NCBI GenBank assembly: GCA_041661625.1
Contig: JBAZUB010000002.1
Location: 1 to 64,000, forward strand
DNA: 64,000 nucleotides
DNA from: Patescibacteria group bacterium
GTDB lineage: Bacteria; Patescibacteriota; Patescibacteriia; JAHIZJ01
Direction of reading: 5' to 3'
Position numbers and translations under genes: made by a program. Shown piece after piece: positions 57,824-64,000 of the stretch. Below the pieces are notes generated by a model that saw nothing but the letters and a program-made list of their open reading frames with translations, did not search any database and was not told the DNA's origin. Position 1 is the stretch's first letter. Every line of letters starts with the position of its first letter.

Positions 57824-59571
57824 ACTCTACTGCTGACAAACAAGTTAAGCTGATCGCCACGTACGCGCGTGTTTCAACGTCTCATCAGGAGGAACAACAA
57901 ACGATACAAAACCAGTTAACCGCACTGCGTGAGTTTGCCAATAAGAATAATTACACGATAGTCGAGGAATACACAGATGATGGCTGGAGCGGCGATATGC
58001 TGGCTAGGCCATCGCTTGATAAGCTTCGTCAGGATGTAAAGAACAAGATTTGGGAAGCGGTGCTTATTTATGACCCCGATCGTCTAGCTCGTCGTTACTC
58101 ATATCAGGAGCTGGTAATGGATGAGTTGCGGGAAGCTGGAATTGAGGTAATGTTCATTACCGTTACTGCTCCCAAAAACGACGAAGATAAGATATTGCAC
58201 GGAGTAAGGGGTTTGTTTGCCGAATACGAGCGGGCGAAAATATCGGAGCGTTTCCGTCTCGGTAAACTTCGCAAGGTCAAAGAGGGGCATATTTTGGTGA
58301 GCGAGCCACTGTATGGCTATAACTATATTCCCAAACAAGACGACCGGCACGGCTACTATAAGATCAACCCGGAGGAAGCGCGCGTTATCAAAATGATATT
58401 TTCGTGGGTAGCAGACGAAGGTTTGACCATTAGAGCGGTAATCAGAAGGCTACAGGAAATGGGAATAAAGCCGCGCAAGAGCAAACGAGGAGTTTGGAGC
58501 ACCAGCACATTGAGCACGCTGTTACGCCACCGTGCGTATATCGGCGAGGAACACTGGGGGAGTTCCTACGCGGTGGTTCCAGACAATCCGCTCAAGCACG
58601 AAAAATATAAGAAGATGAAGAAAACTAGTCGTCGGAAAAAGCCTAAAGAGGAATGGTTTACTATACCTGTACCCGCAATTATAAAAGCAGAAGTGTTTGA
58701 GAAAGTAGGGCGGCAGCTACAAGCAAACTATACTTTTTGCCAGCGTAACAAGAAGAACGAATATTTACTGTCTGGTAAAATAGAGTGTGCTTGTGGGAGA
58801 AAACGGGCAGGAGAAGGCGCTTTGCAAGGTAAGCACCTATACTATCGTTGTGCTGACAGGGTTTACAGTTTTCCACTGCCTCATAAATGTAGAGAAAAAG
58901 GCATCAATGCCAGAATAGCTGACGATCTGGTATGGCAGAAAATAACAAAGCTAATGACTTCGCCGGAGCTACTTTCTCAGCAGGTCAGTCGCTGGTTTAA
59001 GAGTAGGCAGGATAAATCTCAAGCGGCATTCGTTGACGTTGATTCGCTTAAAGGGCAGGTTGAGAAGCTCAAGGGGCAGGAGGAGCGTTATAACAAAGCC
59101 TACGGCGCGGGAGTGTTCAATCTGGAACAGCTTAAGGAGTACACGTCTCCCATTAGGGAAAAGATCGGTCAGATCGGTAAACAGATAATTGGCGCTAACC
59201 GTGAAGCCAACAGAATACAGCTAGAAGTGCCCGATCAGACCGAGATGGTATCATTCACCCAGAAAGCAAGAACGACGTTACAGGACTTGAATTTTGAGGC
59301 AAAAAGGGCGATAATATTGAACACGGTCGAAAGAGTTGTAGGTACAAAGCAGAATTTACAAGTATTCGGATATATTCCAATCACTCAAAATGTCTCATTC
59401 AACACTATCGGTCGGTATAGTCGGGCTGCCAAATGTCGGGAAATCCACCCTCTTCCAGGCGCTGACCAAAAAACAAGTCGATACTTCAAACTACCCTTTT
59501 GCCACTATCGATCCGAACGTAGGCGTGGTAGCCGTGCCCGACGCACGGTTAGACGCATTGGCCAAGTTTAG
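57820..59571 (+). CDS. Large serine recombinase, reading frame running into ychF
   Basis: 583 residues. Resolvase domain YARVSTSHQEE (nucleophile Ser19) and YDPDRLARRYSYQEL, a recombinase domain (KPRKSKRGVWSTSTLSTLLR), a zinc ribbon (CACGRKRAGEG...YYRCAD...HKCREKG) and a coiled coil (about 405-470). The last 61 codons (from about 59390) lie inside ychF in a different frame, so those residues are specified by the ychF P-loop region. This suggests the element is integrated at the 5' end of ychF. AT-richer than ychF. Confidence 0.88.
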   Translation: MNSTADKQVKLIATYARVSTSHQEEQQTIQNQLTALREFANKNNYTIVEEYTDDGWSGDMLARPSLDKLRQDVKNKIWEAVLIYDPDRLARRYSYQELVMDELREAGIEVMFITVTAPKNDEDKILHGVRGLFAEYERAKISERFRLGKLRKVKEGHILVSEPLYGYNYIPKQDDRHGYYKINPEEARVIKMIFSWVADEGLTIRAVIRRLQEMGIKPRKSKRGVWSTSTLSTLLRHRAYIGEEHWGSSYAVVPDNPLKHEKYKKMKKTSRRKKPKEEWFTIPVPAIIKAEVFEKVGRQLQANYTFCQRNKKNEYLLSGKIECACGRKRAGEGALQGKHLYYRCADRVYSFPLPHKCREKGINARIADDLVWQKITKLMTSPELLSQQVSRWFKSRQDKSQAAFVDVDSLKGQVEKLKGQEERYNKAYGAGVFNLEQLKEYTSPIREKIGQIGKQIIGANREANRIQLEVPDQTEMVSFTQKARTTLQDLNFEAKRAIILNTVERVVGTKQNLQVFGYIPITQNVSFNTIGRYSRAAKCREIHPLPGADQKTSRYFKLPFCHYRSERRRGSRARRTVRRIGQV

Positions 59572-60448
59572 TGATTCCAAGAAAACGGTACCGACAACGA
59601 TCGAATTTACCGATATTGCCGGCCTGGTGAAGGGAGCCTCTCAAGGTGAGGGTCTGGGTAATAAATTTCTCAATAACATCCGCCAGGTAGACGCCATCTG
59701 TCACGTGGTGCGTTCGTTTAGCGACCCTAATGTGGTGCACGTGGCTGGAAAAGTCGATCCCGAATCGGATCAGCAGACGATTTTGTACGAATTAGCCATG
59801 GCCGATCTCGAGCAGGTTGCCCGAGCGATAGACCAAGCCAACGGCAAGGCCCGTTCGGGCGACAAAGACGCGATCAAACTTTTGGCTGTACTAGAAAAGA
59901 TTAAGGCTGTGCTGGATCAAGGTCAACCCGCTGGAACGATTGATCTGGATGAAAGCGCGATTGAATTATTGAAACCGTTCAATCTGCTGACTATGAAGCC
60001 GATTCTGACAGTTCTTAATGTTGATGAAAACGACTATCAGCAAGTTGGCCACACATTAAAAATATCCGTGAAATTAGAGGCCGAGCTGGCCGGCTTCAGC
60101 CTCGAGGAAGCTAAAGAATATCTGGCTGGATTAGGTTGGGCGGAAAGTGGTCTCGATCGGTTGATTAGGGCCAGCTATGATCTGCTCGGTCTGATCACTT
60201 TTTTTACCACCGGCGAAAAAGAGTCGCGTGCATGGACTATTACAAAAGGTAACAAAGCGCCCCAAGCCGCCGGAGTGATTCACACTGATTTCGAAAAGGG
60301 CTTTATTCGCGCCGAAGTGATCAATTGGAAGGACTTGATCGATGCCGGCTCGGAAGCCAACGCCAAGGCTGAAGGCCTAATGCGCATGGAAGGTAAAGAA
60401 TACGTGTTTCAGGATGGGGATACAACAGAGTTTCATTTTTCTGCTTGA
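59390..60448 (+). CDS. ychF: Redox-regulated ATPase/GTPase YchF (OLA1)
   Basis: 352 residues, intact. P-loop GIVGLPNVGKSTLFQAL, switch II DIAGLVKGASQGEGLGNKFL, nucleotide loop NVDENDY replacing the usual N-K-x-E, and a C-terminal TGS domain (WTITKGNKAPQAAGVIHTDF, FIRAEV). Binds ribosomes and hydrolyses ATP. Normally a solitary core gene; here its first 182 nt are also read in another frame by the recombinase. Confidence 0.96.
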   Translation: MSHSTLSVGIVGLPNVGKSTLFQALTKKQVDTSNYPFATIDPNVGVVAVPDARLDALAKFSDSKKTVPTTIEFTDIAGLVKGASQGEGLGNKFLNNIRQVDAICHVVRSFSDPNVVHVAGKVDPESDQQTILYELAMADLEQVARAIDQANGKARSGDKDAIKLLAVLEKIKAVLDQGQPAGTIDLDESAIELLKPFNLLTMKPILTVLNVDENDYQQVGHTLKISVKLEAELAGFSLEEAKEYLAGLGWAESGLDRLIRASYDLLGLITFFTTGEKESRAWTITKGNKAPQAAGVIHTDFEKGFIRAEVINWKDLIDAGSEANAKAEGLMRMEGKEYVFQDGDTTEFHFSA

Positions 60449-60454
60449 AATCAT

Positions 60455-61090
60455 ATGGGTATCAATCGCACAATAGCAGCGTATGACAAATACGCTGAAA
60501 TCTACGATCAGGAGACAATTGAATTTTGGGAAAAGTTCCCACGATCTGTAATTGCGGAATTCGTTAAATTATTACCAGGCAAGAGAGTGTTAAATCTCGG
60601 TAGCGGGCCCGGGCGGGACGCTTTACTTTTGCGTGAGGCCGGTTTGGATGTTCTATGCGTTGACGCATCCACCGAAATGGTGAGGAGAACCCAAGATCTG
60701 GGCTTCGAGTCGATATCGTCTGATATTACCGCACTAGATTATCCAGATGATGAATTCGATGGCATTTGGGCATACACCTCGCTGCTTCATGTGCCGACCG
60801 ATAAAATGATAACTCTATTGCATCGGACGCGAAGCTGGTTGCGAATACACGGCGTGTTATTAATAGGTATGATAGAAGGAGAATTTCAAGGAGAAATAAC
60901 CCGGGACAATATGCCAAACATGAAACGATATTTTAAATATTATCAAGAATCGGAATTAATCGAACTGATATCTCAAGCCGGATATGAACTACGTTATCAG
61001 GAGCGATATCAGCCGCACCGAAAAGTCTACCTAAATCAGATTTATATGAAGTCGGCTAAAGCACCCCACATATCGTTCCATAGCATATAA
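60455..61090 (+). CDS. Class I SAM-dependent methyltransferase
   Basis: 211 residues. Motif I VLNLGSGPGRDALLL, acidic VDAST, motif post-I DITALDYPDDEFDGIWAY. Small-molecule or tRNA methyltransferase of the Methyltransf_11/25 type; substrate unknown. Seven nt after ychF. Confidence 0.85.
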   Translation: MGINRTIAAYDKYAEIYDQETIEFWEKFPRSVIAEFVKLLPGKRVLNLGSGPGRDALLLREAGLDVLCVDASTEMVRRTQDLGFESISSDITALDYPDDEFDGIWAYTSLLHVPTDKMITLLHRTRSWLRIHGVLLIGMIEGEFQGEITRDNMPNMKRYFKYYQESELIELISQAGYELRYQERYQPHRKVYLNQIYMKSAKAPHISFHSI

Positions 61091-61225
61091 CCTGGTTGAA
61101 TTTGCCCACTTCACTCAGATTGATGTACACTAATAATGGACAGTATCGGAATGTCCACCTTCAAAATCAGGCGGCTCTCATGAGGAGGGGCGCTGTTTTG
61201 TTTGCACAGTAGCACGGGGGTACTG

Positions 61226-61411
61226 ATGGCATTCAAACCGACCACGGTTCGAAAGTCCCAGCGGGCATTGGGACTACGGCAACGGCAATTCCGCACCAGG
61301 AAGGATCCTGGTCGGGAAGCGAGAAAACCGGGATACCGCCTACAGTTTGTGCAACACAATATCAGGCGGATGCGCCTGTCCGGCCCGCATCCAGCCTTGC
61401 AACGTCTCTAG
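61226..61411 (+). CDS. Small basic protein
   Basis: 61 residues from ATG 61226 (MAFKPTTVRK); a TTG at 61202 is an alternative. Very rich in Arg/Lys/Gln, so nucleic-acid or ribosome binding is possible. No family recognised. A hairpin terminator follows directly, which supports a real transcription unit. Confidence 0.45.
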   Translation: MAFKPTTVRKSQRALGLRQRQFRTRKDPGREARKPGYRLQFVQHNIRRMRLSGPHPALQRL

Positions 61412-61432
61412 CGGGATTCTCAACAGTCGGTG

Positions 61433-61455
61433 CTCCGATCGCCGACTTTTCTATT
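61433..61455 (+). terminator. Terminator of the small basic gene
   Basis: AGTCGG...CCGACT stem followed by TTTCTATTT. Confidence 0.65.
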
Positions 61456-62692
61456 TGTGCAGAGTCATCACATAAATCTCGCGACCGACTCGTTGGCCGG
61501 GGCGGTGATAGAGCAATGGATTCTTACCCGCCCAAGCCGGGAATGGCAGTAACTCAAAACCCAGTCGCCGCATCGGTTCGTTCAACGGCAACCGTGTTAC
61601 GGTTTGATTTTGAAACCAACATGGCACCACAAGGGCGATTCGTCCGCCCGCCCGGAGTACTTTTTGAAACTGTTCCAGCGTTCGGGTAAAAAGACCGGTA
61701 AGTTCCACGCGGACTTTTTCCAATGCGGCCCGATTATGCGATAGTCGGGTAGGACCCAAATAGGGTTCGGTGACAATCACATCAATCGTGTTTGGTGCCA
61801 CATATTCGGACAGCTGGGTGGCGTCGTGCATTTCTATTCGAATGCCGACCGAATCTTTGGGTGATTGTTCTTGCAGCCAATGGATATTTTTGGTCGTGGC
61901 CTGGATGGCTTTAGAACTGGTATCAAAGCCGATCAGATTTTTTATGCCCAGCAAATAAGCTTCTTGCAAAACCGTACCGGACCCGCAAAATGGATCGAGT
62001 AAGGTAGCTATGCTGGGCGCCCGTGTCAGGTTAATCATTATTTGGGCCAGTTTGGGGGGCAGCATACCCTGAAGCATGTCGCGTCCCGGCCGTCCATAAT
62101 CCCGTCGGCCGTATGCCTCAAAATCTTGGACCGCTTCAGTCCGGCCAACCAAAACATTTTGTCCGCGGATAATTAACACGATCTCGCCGCCATTCTCGAC
62201 CAAATTATTCTTAGTGACGCTTACGGACGATAGGGTTGGTTCGTTGTGATTCGCAAACCGGCCGGCGTAACCTGCCATGCGCAGCTCCTTCTTCACTTCC
62301 ATGCCTAATCGAACCACGGCTTGGCTATTGAATCCTTTTGTCTCGCCATAGACGCTAATACCAAACGTCACCTTATCGGACAAAACCAGCAAACCAGTGT
62401 CGAATATCCCTTTGGCCAGTGTCGCGGTTAATTGCTTGATGGTGGTTTTCAAAATAATCCGGCCCACTTTTATCGTACCGCCCAGCCGGTTCATGAGGTG
62501 ATCCAGCTGGATCGCTCCAGAACCAGAAATAACCAGCGCCTGGCCGCATAGAGTCGGCGGTGTGTTTGGATCGATTTGGTCGTTCAAACAAACCGCGATT
62601 TCGGCGGCAGAAAGAGCGATTTCTCGGCCCAAAATAAAGAAATAATGGTACTGAGACGGCGGGTTTGGTTGAGCGGGTTGAGGGCTTGCCAT
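61451..62692 (-). CDS. Trm-G10/Trm11-like RNA methyltransferase
   Basis: 413 residues from ATG 62692 (MASPQPAQ); a longer frame reaches 62746. The N-terminal half is THUMP-like; YGRRDYGRPGRDMLQGMLPPKLA joins to a Rossmann methyltransferase with LLDPFCGSGTVLQEA (motif I) and VTEPYLGP in the place of the (D/N)PPY motif. Predicted to methylate tRNA guanosine (G10-type). The T-E-P-Y variant may alter catalysis. The promoter gives a leader of about 3 nt. Confidence 0.85.
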   Translation of the reverse strand: MASPQPAQPNPPSQYHYFFILGREIALSAAEIAVCLNDQIDPNTPPTLCGQALVISGSGAIQLDHLMNRLGGTIKVGRIILKTTIKQLTATLAKGIFDTGLLVLSDKVTFGISVYGETKGFNSQAVVRLGMEVKKELRMAGYAGRFANHNEPTLSSVSVTKNNLVENGGEIVLIIRGQNVLVGRTEAVQDFEAYGRRDYGRPGRDMLQGMLPPKLAQIMINLTRAPSIATLLDPFCGSGTVLQEAYLLGIKNLIGFDTSSKAIQATTKNIHWLQEQSPKDSVGIRIEMHDATQLSEYVAPNTIDVIVTEPYLGPTRLSHNRAALEKVRVELTGLFTRTLEQFQKVLRAGGRIALVVPCWFQNQTVTRLPLNEPMRRLGFELLPFPAWAGKNPLLYHRPGQRVGREIYVMTLHK

Positions 62693-62701
62693 GATTGTCT
62701 T

Positions 62702-62729
62702 ATTATGATACAGTGGTTTGGCAATACAA
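62702..62729 (-). promoter_or_regulatory. Promoter of the RNA methyltransferase (near-leaderless)
   Basis: Minus strand TTGTAT (62729-62724), 16 bp, CATAAT (62707-62702). Start near 62695, three bases before the ATG. Confidence 0.5.
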
Positions 62730-62787
62730 AGGGTCATTTCTGACACGTTTTATTGTAACATTATTTAAACTATCTGTATCCAATCTC

Positions 62788-63345
62788 ATGGCATCGCGTT
62801 ACGAACTGTTCTATCTTGTTTCCGCTCAAGTAGCCGAAAATGATTTACCCCAGATCACCGGACGGGTGACCGAATTGATTACCAAGCTTGGTGGTCAAAT
62901 CGTGAAGGACGAGCTTTGGGGAAAACGAAAATTGACTTATCAAATTGGCCGCGATAATAACGCATATTTCTGGCTGACTCAATATGACACGGTTGAGCCC
63001 ATCAATGCCGCCTTAACAGAACAGCTAAATTTGCAGCCTGAAATAATTCGCGTGCTCGTGACTGATGCATTGCCCGATTCCGAAACTGTCCCGATGGAAC
63101 AGGCTCGTCAGGAAGCAGCGGCTCGCCAAGAAGAGCGCACGGCCAAGATTGACGCCGACAAGGCGGCTGCCGTCGAGACCGCTCAGCCAGTCGAACCCGA
63201 GTTTATAACCGAATCCGAAGCTCTAACACCAGCCGTTAACACAACCAAATCGGCCGAGCCGTCCCGTGAAGAAAAGCGGGTTGACCTGGACGAGCTGGAT
63301 CGTAAGTTGGATGAATTATTGGACGACAATATCAAGGATAAATAG
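62788..63345 (+). CDS. rpsF: Ribosomal protein bS6 with long acidic C-terminal extension
   Basis: 185 residues from ATG 62788 (MASRYELFYLVS); the longer frame has no support. The bS6 fold covers about residues 1-100 (KLGGQIVKDELWGKRKLTYQI). A charged, low-complexity tail of about 85 residues follows (DELDRKLDELLDD at the end), long for bS6 but bS6 tails vary. First gene of rpsF-ssb-rpsR. Confidence 0.93.
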   Translation: MASRYELFYLVSAQVAENDLPQITGRVTELITKLGGQIVKDELWGKRKLTYQIGRDNNAYFWLTQYDTVEPINAALTEQLNLQPEIIRVLVTDALPDSETVPMEQARQEAAARQEERTAKIDADKAAAVETAQPVEPEFITESEALTPAVNTTKSAEPSREEKRVDLDELDRKLDELLDDNIKDK

Positions 63346-63354
63346 GCCAATCAC

Positions 63355-63792
63355 ATGATGAACCTAAACAAAGTACTGTTGATTGGAAACCTAACCCGCG
63401 ATCCGGAAACTCGCACCACGCCAGGTGGGCAGAGTGTCAGTTCGTTCGGGTTGGCGACTAACCGCAGCTGGCGCGACCAGCAGACTGGCGAACGAAAGAC
63501 GGCCGTTGAATACCACAATATCGTAGCTTGGGGAAAGCTGGCCGACATTTGCACGCAGTATCTTCACAAAGGTAGCCGTATTTATACCGAAGGCCGTTTG
63601 CAAACCCGCAGTTGGGACGACCAGGCCGGCAATAAAAAATATCGTACCGAAATAGTTTTAGAAAATATGATAATGCTCGACCGCAAGGAAGACGGTAATC
63701 GTGGCTCCGACCATCCGGCCGTACCAGCCGCTGAAGAACCGACAACCCCGGCCAGCGAAGAGGAGATTAGCGTTGAAGACATTCCATTCTAG
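63355..63792 (+). CDS. ssb: Single-stranded DNA-binding protein
   Basis: 145 residues. OB-fold start [51 protein letters not shown]. An acidic tail ends in EDIPF, the partner-binding tip. Nine nt after rpsF. Its last 20 nt overlap rpsR. Confidence 0.96.
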   Translation: MMNLNKVLLIGNLTRDPETRTTPGGQSVSSFGLATNRSWRDQQTGERKTAVEYHNIVAWGKLADICTQYLHKGSRIYTEGRLQTRSWDDQAGNKKYRTEIVLENMIMLDRKEDGNRGSDHPAVPAAEEPTTPASEEEISVEDIPF

Positions 63793-64000
63793 TTCAAGAC
63801 ACTCACAATCTGAGTTGGTTCAGAAAGAAAAATCCTGTGCTTTTTGCGCGCTCGATCGAAAAGAGATCGACTATAAGGACGTGACCACGTTGCAGCGATA
63901 CATTTCTTCCTACGCGAAGATATTGCCCACCAAGCGCACCGGTACTTGTGCACGACATCAGCGCAAATTGGCTACCGCTATCAAGCGGGCCCGCCAGGTA
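63773..64000 (+). CDS. rpsR: Ribosomal protein bS18 (partial, cut by window end)
   Basis: 76 codons visible, open at the right edge. [20 protein letters not shown], then [19 protein letters not shown], is unmistakable bS18 and includes the CxxC zinc-type pair. Proposed TTG start at 63773, eight bases after AGGAG in the end of ssb; TTG 63815 is the alternative. The order rpsF-ssb-rpsR is the usual one. Confidence 0.92.
   Translation, partial: MKTFHSSSRHSQSELVQKEKSCAFCALDRKEIDYKDVTTLQRYISSYAKILPTKRTGTCARHQRKLATAIKRARQV

Noticed and set aside
61240..61275. tRNA T-arm-like GGTTCGAAAGTCC
   Set aside because: No acceptor, D or anticodon arms can be built around it; it lies within the small basic ORF. 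No other tRNA or rRNA was found in the window.
4883..64000. Alternative genetic code (TGA as Gly, as in some Patescibacteria)
   Set aside because: TGA ends glyA, the ABC exporter and the NDK-like gene at exactly coupled positions, so the standard code applies.

Overview
The window looks like a chromosome segment of a Patescibacteria (Candidate Phyla Radiation) bacterium of the Parcubacteria type. Evidence: an SUF-only Fe-S system (sufBCDSU with an Rrf2 regulator), four tandem small TrbC/VirB2-like membrane proteins, GH57 enzymes with two glycogen synthases, an rpsF-ssb-rpsR block, ychF, and many short genes with their own promoter. TGA is used as a stop (glyA, the NDK-like gene), so the genetic code is standard. 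Promoters are clear sigma70 type (TTGACA-N17-TATAAT), and several place the transcription start on or within a few bases of the ATG (leaderless mRNAs).

Layout. 1-4844: an accessory, integron-like array. Read on the minus strand it starts beside a tyrosine recombinase (about 4016-4837, plus strand) and runs left through units bounded by GTT...AAC inverted ends and separated by attC-like AAC...GTT palindromes. Cargo: a hydroxyacid-dehydrogenase-like gene, a 99-aa membrane protein, and a HEPN gene with a repeat-ended partner cut by the window edge. 4883-41732: mostly core chromosome. It holds PBP1A, tyrS, galT, a glycogen cluster (two glgA, two GH57, a kinase-fold protein), yebC-ruvC, a PGI/PMI, two polytopic envelope proteins, the pilin-like cluster ending in a pilin-peptidase fusion, a solute-binding lipoprotein, galU, peroxiredoxin-SOD, dus, the SUF operon with a visible operator over its -10 box, an HD hydrolase, an ABC exporter with a possible attenuator leader, glyA-folD and an Asn-rich calcium-repeat surface protein.

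41799-59390: a second, largely AT-rich accessory region. It has sugar/nucleotide-sugar genes (FAD oxidoreductase, TIM-barrel isomerase, nucleotidyltransferase, SDR, a Nudix-DegT fusion) interrupted by a GC-richer hypothetical/NDK-like/P-loop kinase triad. A probable defence block follows: a PanA-type antitoxin, its toxin and a SIR2-like protein in one operon, converging on an operon of a terminase-small-subunit-like protein, a three-TM protein and a HEPN protein with an intact R-x4-H motif. Then come a zinc-ribbon membrane protein with a structured RNA-like leader, small DNA-binding proteins and a large serine recombinase whose reading frame runs into ychF.

59390-64000: core genes again (ychF, a methyltransferase, a Trm-G10-like RNA methyltransferase, rpsF, ssb, partial rpsR). 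No rRNA, tRNA or CRISPR array was found.
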